Source: Hydrangea macrophylla (Eukaryota > Streptophyta > Magnoliopsida > Cornales > Hydrangeaceae). Taken from it: 64,000 nucleotides of DNA. The DNA lies in contig CM066994.1 in the NCBI GenBank assembly GCA_033977485.1, positions 44,665,155-44,729,154 on the forward strand, in the 5' to 3' direction. Below, piece after piece: positions 1-9,506 of the stretch (its first letter is position 1; every line of letters starts with the position of its first letter). The translations under genes and the position numbers were made by a program. The notes under the pieces are model-generated. The model was not told the DNA's origin. It made no database searches and saw nothing but the letters and a program-made list of their open reading frames with translations.

Positions 1-274
1 ATACCCCCGCTTGTCACTTCAAAATAAAAATTTTACATCCAGAGAGTTATCTCTTTTACTATAATCCAAAATAACATTAAATACAAGGAAGACTTCTCTT
101 TTACATTTATATTTTACATTTAATACAAGAGTCCATCTGTCCTATTTCCTGCGTTTTATAAAGTGACCCTGTCTGGATAACTTTTTCTTCCTATTGTAGA
201 ACCTCCACATGTCCTAGATATGGTTGGAGTCGTTCCAAAGTCTTCTACAATAATTTACCCTTTGTTGAGTCCCA
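1..274. other. AT-rich sequence with no gene seen
   Basis: AT-rich sequence with no ORF of note and no repeat structure that I recognise. On the minus strand it lies directly downstream of the stop codon of the exon-like ORF at 275-658, so it could be the 3' untranslated part of that fragment. I see no clear polyadenylation signal that would settle this. Confidence 0.4.
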
Positions 275-658
275 CTATGCTTCCATTGCATTTACCAGAT
301 TTTGGTATGTTTCGTCTTCAAAGTCATGGGTGCTTTTGTCATCTGGGTCCTGGTTAAACTGTTGTAAATGAAATTGTTCCACGTCATCTACCGCCATAGA
401 TAGATTTAGAGAAAGATCTAGTTGATCTCTCTTTCTTAGTCTTAGTAGCAGTTCTTCTGCTTCTTTGACTTGTTCATCCGACCTTGTATAGGCCATGGCA
501 TGATAAGTAACAAATAGTATTCTACCATCTGTTACCATAAATGGGAGAGTTGTTGATCCATTAATGTCTGCAGCATTTAAGGAGATAGATAAAAGACTAT
601 CTACCCAATATTGTGCTGGATCAAGTTTTTTGACCACATCTGAGTTTTTGAAACTCAA
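275..658 (-). CDS. Exon-like coding fragment, unidentified
   Basis: An open frame of 127 codons on the minus strand ending in TAG. It has no ATG: the first codon counted is TTG, and the frame stays open upstream to about 685, so the real start is missing. The composition is that of a real soluble protein: a hydrophobic N-terminal part (residues about 13-55, with LDPAQYWVDSLLSISL), a charged helical stretch rich in E, K, R and L (about 60-83), and an acidic, Q/D-rich tail ending NAMEA. No membrane segment or signal peptide is visible. It is antisense to the neighbouring copia element and resembles no gag or pol domain. I infer the last coding exon of a host gene, or a captured piece of one, cut by the LTR remnant beside it. 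I do not recognise the family. A chance open frame is possible but the composition argues against it. Confidence 0.35.
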   Translation of the reverse strand: MSFKNSDVVKKLDPAQYWVDSLLSISLNAADINGSTTLPFMVTDGRILFVTYHAMAYTRSDEQVKEAEELLLRLRKRDQLDLSLNLSMAVDDVEQFHLQQFNQDPDDKSTHDFEDETYQNLVNAMEA

Positions 659-705
659 TCTTTCTGCTGCGCATTTAAAATAATTTTAAACCTATTTTTC
701 CATCA
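659..705 (+). repeat. 3' end of a 5' LTR (remnant)
   Basis: The TTTCTGCTGCGCA stretch followed by AT-rich sequence and ending in CA, two bases before the PBS at 708, is what the end of a plant copia LTR looks like. Only ~45 bp can be assigned, because upstream sequence reads as an unrelated open frame on the other strand. The rest of the 5' LTR is therefore missing or unrecognisable. The start of the 3' LTR (6381) has no match here, as expected if only the LTR tail survives. Confidence 0.5.
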
Positions 706-707
706 AT

Positions 708-720
708 TGGTATCCGAGCC
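708..720 (+). other. Primer binding site (initiator tRNA-Met type)
   Basis: TGGTATCCGAGCC lies two bases after a CA dinucleotide. It differs by one base from the TGGTATCAGAGCC form usual for plant copia elements, which is also present intact at 46960 and 50063 in this window. It would prime minus-strand DNA synthesis from the 3' end of initiator tRNA-Met. Confidence 0.75.
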
Positions 721-2409
721 ACACTTGTTTGGATCTATAGATGCGTTTTTGAACACTAGTTTTGATTTGCATATTATTTTTAGAGCTATTTTTGAAACTG
801 CATCGTCACAGATCTATTTCTGTAGTGTTATCGCATCAAATCTGTGATTGCATTGGATGCATGATGAATTTGATCAATCGATCGATTGAACTTTATCTGT
901 TCTTAAGCGATCGAAAGGTTTTCGATCGATCGAACTTTGTTTTGTTCGATTGATTGAATGATGTTCGATCGATCGAGAATGATTTTCTGTCCAGGTGTAC
1001 TTTTCACAGATTCAAAAGTTTTTAAAATTGTACGTTTTAAATTTTAAATTATTCTGAAATTTTCTCAAATTATTGTGTGAAATTGAATGTTCAAGCGATT
1101 GAACAATATTCAATCGATCGAAGGTTCGAGCGATCGAACGATCTTTGTTCGATCGAAGTGTGACAGAGAAATTAGATGCTATTTTATTATTCTAAATCAG
1201 TGTGTAAAGAGTTTATGTACTGTGTAAATCAATTAAGGGTTTCATTGGATTAAATATATTTGTTGTATATGTGGATGTGTGTACGACTAACCTTCTTGTA
1301 GCAAGATTAGTCCGCTATCTCCTATGGCACCGATCATCAATAAATGTTTTATTTTGTATTTTAATGTTTTTGTTTGGTGATTGTTGTATTTAATTATTAC
1401 TTTGGTTCTAAGGCATGTATAAAGGGCGTTGCGACTTCAATCCTACGAAAAGGAAAGTCGCACCGGTTTCCCTAGCCTTCTTTATTTTCTTGTTGTTGAT
1501 TTCTATTTCAAGATAAATTGTAAGCTTCGAAAAAAGCATAGGAGCAATGTAATAGAATTAGAAAACCCATGAAGATGGAGGAACAAGCCATTGTCTATGA
1601 AGATGGAACTGGAGGCGATCAGACCAAGAAGGAGGTTATATGGAGATAGAGCCATGGGAGATAGAGGCATCGTTGAGATGCTTTTATTTTATTTTAGTTT
1701 TTTGTTTTATGTGCTTGGTTTGTGATTGGCATTTTAATTATATTGTTACTACTTGCATGCACGTAAAACAAGTTTTCTAAAATAAAATTCAAAAACCGTC
1801 TTCAACGCATTAGTAAACATTGGATGTTTATTGGTAATGTGTAGAAGTAATTTTTTTCAAAAGCAAAATTCTTTTCTTATTAAATCTAGTGGGAGAGGGT
1901 CTTACTATAACACCCACGATCTTCCATTAACAGTTCACTGTAAGATAAGTAGTGCATTCTGTGTCACCTCACCAGGGGTGATCATTCCATACGGAAGGTA
2001 TAATACACATTGGTTACTAGATGTGAACTTCCTATGGATAGAAATAATCAGATGTGTTAGAGGATGACCACCATACAGAGGGGCTACTTGAGGCGATTGT
2101 GATTGGATCCTAGGTAATGGTATACACTAGCTAAGCTATGGATAAAGGATCCCACACGGGGCATTATTCAGAAACTTAGAGATCAAATAGGTTTGGGAGT
2201 CGTAACTTGTGTTTCTAAGAGTTGCATAGTGGACAAGTCATGATTGATCAAAAGATCGAACACTGAACAACACACGGAGGCTTTATTCTTTTGTTTCGAT
2301 ATTCCGGCGACTTTGTTTGAAACAAAGAGTTTTAAGGATTCTTTTATTTCAAACTGTCAAATTCTGAAATCCATATTTATTTTGTTTTTTGATTTTTCAG
2401 TAAATCATA
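721..2409 (+). other. Long leader of the copia element
   Basis: About 1.7 kb of AT-rich sequence between the PBS and the gag start, unusually long for a copia leader. It holds the TCGATCGA cluster (873-1158) and only short, unconvincing ORFs such as one at 1831-2067. Part of it could be a separate insertion, but I see no terminal repeats that would prove it. Confidence 0.5.
873..1158. repeat. Cluster of TCGATCGA-type palindromes
   Basis: Within ~290 bp the core CGATCGA or a one-base variant (GATTGAA, GCGATCGAA) recurs about ten times, often inside longer self-complementary strings such as TTCGATCGATCGAAC. Spacing is irregular, so this is not a simple tandem repeat. It lies just downstream of the copia PBS. 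Confidence 0.75.
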
Positions 2410-3290
2410 ATGTCTGGATCTGCATTTAGTCCACTTGCCACTATACTCACTCAAAATAAGTAATTGGAAATAATTACATAGAATGGAAACGAAACCTTGA
2501 CATCGTTTTAACTGTGGAGGATCACATATATGTCCTCACCACCCCATGCCCCGAAGAACCTGCAGCAAATTCTTCGGCAGCTGCCATATGCGAGTTCGAT
2601 AAATGGAAGAAGTCGAATGGAATGACCCGTTGCTACATTCTGGCCTCAATGGCTTGTGTGTTGCAACACCAATCCCAGTCGAACAATTCTGCCAGTGACA
2701 TTATCGAATTCCTAAGAAAGATGTTTGGGGAGCATGGCAGGCCTGCCAGACAGGTAACCATGCATCAGATAGTGAGTGCTAAGATGTCGGAAGGCACTCC
2801 AGTCAAAGAACATGTTTAAAAATGATTGGTTATTTGAACGAGCTGGAGACCCTAGGTGCCAACATTGACGTACAGACCCAAGTTGATATGATCCTTAATA
2901 CACTATCACCGTCATTCGCTCAATTTAAACTAAACTATAATAGGAATAAAATGGATTTTTCAATGAGCGAATTAATGTGTTCTTTACTGGCAGCGGAAGG
3001 GGTGATCAAACCTGGGGGCAATGTTCTAAACGTTGAGAAAATCTCTTCCTCTTCCCGATCTACGTTGAAAGGCAAGAAAGGGAAGAAGAATGCTGGCACT
3101 GGTGGTCCAAGTGTTGGGCCGGTCCCTAAGATTGCAAAATCTAAGGGAAAAGGTAAGTGTAAAGGAATGGTAGGTGGCCAAGGCAAAGGAAAGTGTTTCC
3201 AATGTGGTGAAAAGGGCCATTGGAAGTGGAACTGTCCAGAATTCTTAGCTGCAAGTGTTCAAGGTATGATTGAATCACAAGTGATTGAAG
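2410..3290 (+). pseudogene. gag: copia gag (broken)
   Basis: Gag is the nucleocapsid protein that packages element RNA in virus-like particles. The start is the ATG at 2410 (MSGSAFSPLATIL), chosen because its opening is typical of plant copia gag. Frame breaks follow: a one-base loss near 2455 and another near 2817. Between them the reading continues as a UBN2-type gag core (2514-2819, then 2822 on) containing DKWKKSN and LNELETLGANIDVQTQVDMI. A lysine/glycine-rich linker precedes a CX2CX4HX4C zinc knuckle (CFQCGEKGHWKWNC, 3194-3235). The knuckle keeps all four metal ligands although the protein is no longer made in one piece. It runs directly into the protease. Confidence 0.88.
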
Positions 3291-3560
3291 TAAGCTTTGT
3301 TACAGATACTTCAAACACTTGGTGCATTGACTCTGGTGCGACTAACCATATCTGTAATTCGTTGCAGGGGTTCAGATCAACTAGAAAATGAAGTGCTAGG
3401 GAGATCGTGCTGACTCTAGGTTCTAGTGCAACCGGTTGCGCGATTTCTATAAGAGTAATAGTTTTAGAGTTTTTGGATAATAAGACAATAGTTTTATCAG
3501 ATGTACTTTACGTCCCTTGAATGAGATGTAATTTAATTTTCGTTTCAAATTTATCGAATC
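3291..3560 (+). pseudogene. copia aspartic protease (broken)
   Basis: This domain would process the Gag-Pol polyprotein. WCIDSGATNHIC carries the catalytic DSGA (3329-3340), in frame with the zinc-knuckle segment. The frame then hits TGA at 3389, continues in the same frame through the hydrophobic VLSDVLYVP strand typical of the end of the domain, and hits another TGA near 3518. There are thus two in-frame stops and no frameshift. The active-site triad itself is intact. Confidence 0.82.
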
Positions 3561-4911
3561 ATGGTTACTCTTTTTATTTTGGAACAGAAGTTTTCATTAA
3601 AAGAAATAGTTCTTTTATATGTTTTGGTGTTAAAACTAATGTCTTGTATGTGATTACTCCTAATATTTGTAAAGATTCTTGTATAGAACTTAATAATTCA
3701 GTGGTAACTGTACCATATAAAAGAAAAGAACCTCCCACTAATCCAACAAGTCTTTGGCATATGAGGCTTTGGCCATATCAATCTAAATAGGATTGGCAGA
3801 CTAGTCAAAGAAGGGGTCTTAGGTGATTTGGTTCTCGAACCAATGGAAGTTTGCGAGTCTTGTTTAGAGGGTAAGATAACCAAAAAGGCCCTTTCCCGTG
3901 AAGGGCAATAGGACCAATGCATTGTTGGAATTAGTTCATACTGATGTATGTGGACCAATAAATATTAGAGCAAGGGGCAGTTATGAGTATTTTATAACAT
4001 TTACTGATGACCACTCTAGGTATGGATATGTGTACCTAATGCAGCACAAGTCGAAAGCCTTTGAAAAGTTTAAGGGGCTTAGGGCTGAAGTGGAGAATCA
4101 ATTAGGAACACAAATCAAGGTCATTCAATCTGATTGAGGTGACGAGTACCTCTATAATGAGTTTATTGATCACCTCGTATAGATTAGGATTTTGTCATAA
4201 TTGACTGCACCTGGTATGCCTCAGCAGAACGGTGTAGCAGAGAGAAGGAATCAGACTCTTTTGGACATGACTAGGTCGATGATGAGTTATTCGGAGTTGC
4301 TATTGTTCCTTTGGGGTTATGCTTTGGAAACCGCTACATACATACTAAATCTAGTACCAAGCAAGTCTATTCACATGACACCACGAGAGGTGTGTATTCC
4401 GCACAAGCCTTTTTTGCAACATCTTCGGATATGGGGGTGTCCGGCACATGTGTTGAAAGGAAAGATGAACAAATTGGATTCTAGATCGAAAGTATGTTAT
4501 TTCGTAGGGTATCCAAAGGGTAATTATGGATGGTATTTTTATGATCCAAGAGAACAGAAAGTGTTTGTTAGTACAAATGTTGTTTTCTTGGAGGGTGATT
4601 ATATTATGAACCAAAAACCTAAGGGAAGAATAGATCTGAGAGAGATAGAAGGAGAGCCCTCAGTCCAACCCGTAGTTGATAACGGTGTAAATCAAGAAAA
4701 TGCCACTTCTTCACCCATTTTTGCACCGGTACCTTGTCATAGTGGGAGGATTATCAGCCAGCCTGATCGATACATGTTCTTAGGAGAAATTTTTGAAGCT
4801 GTCTCCATAGAATCTGAATCTGAATCTGAATCTGATCCTGATCCTATCACATGTGAAGTGGCAATGGCTGATGTTGATTCAACTCATTGGATTAAAGCTA
4901 TTAAGGCTTAA
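3561..4911 (+). pseudogene. copia integrase (broken)
   Basis: Integrase inserts the cDNA into the host genome. The GAG-pre-integrase zinc-binding part shows LWHMRL near 3757 and CESC near 3855, separated by a one-base frameshift at about 3770 and then a stop at 3907. The catalytic core keeps the D of HTDVCGP (~3940), the D of IQSD (~4132) and the E of QNGVAERRNQ (~4255), a complete DDE set. It is interrupted by TGA at 4135, by further stops near 4180-4200, and reopens at 4201. The C-terminal region (LRIWGCPAHV, KVCYFVGYPKG, GWYFYDP) is clean to 4911. This is a clear family assignment, and the gene is clearly dead. Confidence 0.9.
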
Positions 4912-6305
4912 TTGGAATCTATGGATTCCAATTAGGTCTGGGATCTTGTGGAACTTCCAGCCAATATTAAACTCATTGACTATAAGTGGGCTTACAAGAG
5001 GAAAAGAGGATCTGATCGAAAGGTTGAGACCTTTAAGGTAACGCTTGTAACGAAAGGTTATACTCAGAGGGAGGGCATTGACTATGAGAAAACCTTCACG
5101 CCAGTAGCAATGCTCAAGTCCATTAGGATAATCTTATCCATTGCTGCATGCCTAAATTATGAGATCTGGCAGATAGATGTCAAGACTGCATTCTTGAATG
5201 GCAATCATTTCGAGGACATCTATATGCAACAACCAGAAGGGTAAATGGACTTAAGCAGGCATCCAGGAATTAGGACATTCGTTTTGACCAAACTATCAAG
5301 TCGTTTGGTTTTATACAGAATCTGGATGAGCCTTGTGTATACAAGAAGTGTGAAGGGAAAGTGGTAGCCTTTCTTATTCTTTACGTTGACGACATTCTAC
5401 TCATTGGGAATGATGTAGCGGTGTTGTCAACGGTTAAGGTTTGGCTAGCTAGTACATTCGATATGAAGGATCCAAGAGAGGCGAGCTATATCCTTGGGAT
5501 TAAGCTCTTTCAGGATCGTAAGCGAAAGATAATAGGATAATCTCTAGCTGGTTATATCGATAATGTGCTAATTAGGTTTTCAATGGATAATTCGAAGAAA
5601 GGTTTGTTGTCTTTCAGGCATAGCTTGGCATTCTCCAAGGACTAGTGTCTAAAGATACAGGAGGAGAAGAATCGTATGGAAGGAATTCCCTATGCTTCGA
5701 TAGTGGAAAGTCTCATGTATGCGATGTTATGCACTAGGCCAGATATTTGTTTTGCCATTGGCATGGTTAGCAAGTATCAACCGAATCCAGGTCCAGAGCA
5801 TTAGACAGCCGTTAAGCACATTCTTAAGTACTTAAGGACTAAAGATTACATGCTTATGTACGGTGGTAGTGAGTTAATTCCAATGGGATACACTGACTCA
5901 GACTTTATGTCATATAAAGATTCGAGGAAGTCGACATTCGGTCATCTCTTTACCTTGGGAGGTGGTATTGTTAGTTGGAGGAGCATTAAGCAGAAATGCA
6001 TTGCAGACTAAACTATAGAAGCTGAGTATGTGGGTGCTTGTGAAGCCGCAAAGAAAGTTGTTTGGCTCAAGAATTTCCTTATAGAGCTCGAGGTGGTACC
6101 AGTGTTGTTGTCACCTATTATGCTTTATTATGATAATAGTGGGGCAGTGACTCATTCCAAGGAGCCAAGCAACCACAGGAAAGGAAAGCATGTAGAGCCA
6201 AAATATCATCTTATTCGAGATGTTGTTCAACGTGGAGATGTGACTGTCACCAGGATTGCAACCGCTGACAATCTTGCTGATTCGTTGACAAAGGCCTTGT
6301 CATAG
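4912..6305 (+). pseudogene. copia reverse transcriptase and RNase H (broken)
   Basis: This region would copy element RNA into DNA and degrade the template. The RT starts after a TAA at 4909, with a TAG at 4933. YKWAYKRKRGSD, KGYTQREGIDYEKTF and IDVKTAFLNG are the fingers and palm motifs. At 5242 a TAA and a small deletion remove roughly 20 codons, and reading resumes in another frame at the GLKQASR motif (~5251). The catalytic YVDD is intact at 5382-5393. Further stops occur at 5538, 5643 and 5802. RNase H keeps YTDSDF (~5890), EAEY (~6020) and YYDNSGA (~6126), with a stop at 6009. The last open stretch ends ADSLTKALS at 6305. Confidence 0.9.
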
Positions 6306-6369
6306 TAGGTCTTTGATCGTCATCTAGATAGTCCAGGTTTCAGATGCAGTCCTGTAAGGTTGTGAGTGC

Positions 6370-6380
6370 AAGTGGGAGTT
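6370..6380 (+). other. Polypurine tract
   Basis: AAGTGGGAGTT immediately precedes the TGTTGGG that opens the 3' LTR, and follows the end of RNase H by 65 bp. A purine-rich run in this position primes plus-strand synthesis. Confidence 0.7.
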
Positions 6381-7142
6381 TGTTGGGTTTGTGCCCTCAA
6401 ACAATTACTTTATGTATAAGACATACACACTTGAATATATGGATATCAGGTTTACATTTCATTTTGTATGTTTCTTTCATGAGATGATTGTTAATCCTTA
6501 AGTATCATAGTAAGTAATTTGTGTGTGTATGAGATACATACAAGTGAGATACAAATTACTATTCTTTGATACTTAGAACTTGTCAGTGAATGATGAGACT
6601 GGATATCTCATTAGGTAAACACTGTAACATGATTAACTACCATTGGAAGGAGTGATGAATCTTAATCACTAGAGTGTGACTCTTAGTTAATATGCTAGTG
6701 CTTATAGTGCATTGACGGACCTCATCTTTCCTATTGACACTCAAGACTGTCAAACTGTCGATAGGAACACATAACTTGTATAAGGTACGTGCTCTTAATC
6801 TTGAGACGATTATGAACACATACTGTGGATGGCTGATTTGACTTACCAATCAGTGAGGTCTATGGAAGATCAACACCTAGGTATCTTGGGTATGTCATGT
6901 TCATAGGGTTGCGAACATATATTGTCAAGATAGAATCTACCCTTTGATTCAAAGTAAGCATTCCCTTGAGAATGTCACCAAGTTGATTACTGAGAACTGC
7001 AGTCTTGTTAATAAGTAGTTATCAACATGTTTCGTAATCTTGAGAGGTGAATGAGACTCAAGGAATACAAGAAGTAATCATGATTCAGGTTGACAGTAAC
7101 AGTTGTCCGACTACCTGAATATGATTACGAATGCTGAAGGTA
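6381..7142 (+). repeat. 3' LTR of the copia element, truncated
   Basis: Starts TGTTGGGTTTGTGCCC right after the polypurine tract. It contains imperfect internal inverted and direct repeats around AGTGAGATAC and AAGTATCATAG. It runs 762 bp to the CACTACAA terminus at 7143 with no LTR end seen, so the distal part is missing or displaced. The LTR end seen at 659-705 is not found here. Confidence 0.75.
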
Positions 7143-7738
7143 CACTACAAGGAAAAAGGCCTTTTATGTCACTTAAAAAGTGACATAAATAGGTATTTAT
7201 GTCACTTTTTTTTCAGTAAAAAGTGACATAAATGGAGGCGACATAAATGTTTTAAAAGTGACATAAATACTTTCGAAAAAGTGACATAAATGTTTCATAA
7301 ATCCAACAAATTTGTTAATAAAAAAAGACATAAATACTTAAAAGTGACATAAATACCATTTTATTTATGTCACTTTTAACATAAAGTGACATAAAAGTAG
7401 AAAGTGACATAAATACCAAACAAAATTATAACATCAAAGACTAAAAAGTGACATAAATACTTAAAAGTGACATAAATACTATTTTATTTATGTCACTTTT
7501 AACCTAAAGTGACATAAAAGTGGAAAAGTGACATAAATACCAAACAAAAATTAATACATCGAAGTCTTAAAAGTGACATAAATACTTAAAAGTGACATAA
7601 ATACCATTTTATTTATGTCACTTTTAACCTAAAGTGACATAAAAGTAGAAAAGTGACATAAATACCAAACAAAATTATTACATAAGAGCCTTAAAAGTGA
7701 CATAAATGCTGTAAAAGTGACATAAATACCACCCTGTA
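7143..7738. mobile_element. CACTA-like terminus with subterminal repeats
   Basis: CACTACAAGGAAAAAGGCC is the terminal motif of plant CACTA (En/Spm-like) transposons. It is followed by ~590 bp in which AAGTGACATAAATA recurs over a dozen times in both orientations, forming many potential hairpins. This is the usual subterminal layout for transposase binding. No second terminus (TTTGTAGTG) and no transposase are seen before the satellite, so this is one end of an element or a degraded non-autonomous copy. The three bases before it (GTA) could be half of a target duplication. Confidence 0.7.
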
Positions 7739-8172
7739 AAAATAATATATACCACCCTGTACATATATACAATACCATGCATGCACCCTGTACAAAATTA
7801 AATCCAACTCAATATTTCAACTACTAAATTTCATATAGATTCATCTCAATATCAACCAATTAATTAGAATGAACAAAAAAAATATACAATCGATCTGAGT
7901 GAAGTGCAAATCTAATATCATATATATACATATTACATATTCATCAAAAAGCACGAACAAACCTATGAAAGCAACAAAAAAGAATTAATTAGCCCAACAA
8001 AAAGTGTGGTTTGTTTGTTAGAACCTTCCATCAAAATGTGAAACTTTGTACCTACAAAAAAGATACAGATTTCATTAATTAGTTGTATATGATTAAAATA
8101 ATAAAAGAGTAAAACTATGTTTGGGGGTTTCGAGACACCACAATGTGTTCGGGGAACTAGGAATGATGAAAG
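7739..8172. other. AT-rich stretch before the satellite
   Basis: Low-complexity AT-rich DNA with two ACCACCCTGTA repeats (7728-7765) and no gene. It may be the body of the CACTA-like element. The G-rich bit at 8129-8160 is the last sequence before recognisable satellite. Confidence 0.4.
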
Positions 8173-8522
8173 AGTCATTTTTTCACATTTTTTGTGAACC
8201 GTGAATCCGTTATGCAATCCGTTAGTTCCCGCAAGTTTATTTAGGCATGTTTGAGGTGCGTGTAAGGTTTCGTGGCGTTTGGTTAAGCGGTTTACCGATT
8301 CGCTACTCAAAACTCCAAAAACTAACTTTTTTTTCAAGCCTAAGTGACTAAATAGTAATTTTTTGCATTTTTTGTGAACCGTGAATCCATTATTCATTCC
8401 GTTAGTTCCCGCAAGTTTATTGAGGCATGTTCGAGGTGCGTGTAAGGTTTCGTTGCGTTTGGTTAAGCGGTTTACCTATTCGCTACTCAAAACCCCAAAA
8501 ACTAACTTTTTTTCAAGCCTAA
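8173..8522 (+). repeat. Left outlier block of ~179-bp satellite (about 2 monomers)
   Basis: Two diverged monomers matching the main array, with array-edge variants such as GTGAACCGTGAATCC in place of the internal GTAAACCGTGTATCC. The block ends CAAGCCTAA at 8522, where the MITE interrupts. The same phase resumes at 9786, so this block and the main array were once contiguous. Confidence 0.95.
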
Positions 8523-8804
8523 GAGCAACTCCAACGGGAGTTGTATATGGGTATCCATTTTAAATAACTGCCATTTTGGCAATTTTTGTCAAAAAAATTG
8601 AGCTCCAACAGAGGTTGCATATGGGTATGCAAAATGCATCCACCATGGTTGGGGACCCAAATTTATAGTCGATGGAGAGAGAAAGGGGGGAGATCCATAA
8701 TTTGGTGGGAAATGTCAGACGCCACTGTTCATAGCAGTTGGGTTTCAATTTTGTTTGCAACGGCTATAAACAGTGTGCTACAATTGAAATGTTTACTGAG
8801 AAAT

Positions 8805-9506
8805 TCAAAAATGATACACACACACACACACACACACACACCAAACCACCCACTAAATGTTTACTGAGAAATTCTCATATTTACTGAGAAATTCTCAATG
8901 TTTACTGAGAAATCCTCAATGTTTACTGAAAAATTTCTCATAGTTTAGTGAAACATTTCTCATATAAATGAGAAAATTCTCATATTTACTGAGAAATTCT
9001 CAATATGTTTACTGAGAAATTTCTCATAGTTTAGTGAAACATTTCTCATATAAATGAGAAAATTCTCATATTTACTGAGAAATTCTCAATGTTTACTGAG
9101 AAATCCTCAATGTTTACTGAAAAATTTCTCATAGTTTAGTGAAACATTTCTCATATAAATGAGAAAACTCTCATATTTACTGAGAAATTCTCAATGTTTA
9201 CTGAGAAATCCTCAATGTTTACTGAGAAATTTCTCATAGTTTAGTGAAACATTTCTCATATAAATGAGAAAATTCTCATATTTACTGAGAAATTCTCAAT
9301 GTTTACTGAGAAATCCTCAATGTTTACTGAAAAATTTCTCATAGTTTAGTGAAACATTTCTCATATAAATAAGAAAATTCTCATATTTACTGAGAAATTC
9401 TCAATGTTTACTGAGAAATCCTCAATATTTACTGAGAAATTTCTCATAGTTTAGTGAAACACTTCTCATATAAATGGGTGATTTGGTGTGTGTGTATCAT
9501 TTTTGA
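8805..9506. mobile_element. Nested inverted-repeat element within the MITE
   Basis: TCAAAAATGATACACACAC with following CACCAAACCACCC at the left end mirrors GGGTGATTTGGTGTG with GTGTATCATTTTTGA at the right end. The arms are ~35 bp, with the left one lengthened by CA-repeat expansion (8815-8840). The span between is almost wholly minisatellite. It could be a nested MITE or a fold-back element. A minisatellite-like unit also sits just outside the left arm, and I could not define a target duplication. Confidence 0.55.
8850..9478. repeat. GAGAAATTCTC minisatellite
   Basis: Short units of ~20 bp built on TTTACTGAGAAATTCTCAA, TTTACTGAAAAATTTCTCA and TTTAGTGAAACATTTCTCA are grouped in a composite of about 105 bp repeated ~5 times. 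Most units have a self-complementary core (GAGAAATTCTC or AGAAATTTCT). The same array occurs at 40595-40873. Confidence 0.9.

Larger units (their letters stand above)
661..7142 (+). mobile_element. Decayed Ty1/copia LTR retrotransposon
   Basis: Order seen on the plus strand: LTR tail, PBS (708), leader, gag with zinc knuckle, aspartic protease, integrase, reverse transcriptase, RNase H, polypurine tract (6370) and 3' LTR start (6381). Integrase before RT is the Ty1/copia order. The coding region is broken by at least three frameshifts, several stop codons and a deletion within RT, so the element cannot be autonomous. The 5' LTR is almost entirely lost and the 3' LTR is cut at 7143 by a CACTA-like end, so no target duplication can be read. 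Confidence 0.9.

Noticed and set aside
2935..3220. Minus-strand ORFs opposite copia gag
   Set aside because: Shadows of the lysine/glycine-rich gag linker on the other strand.
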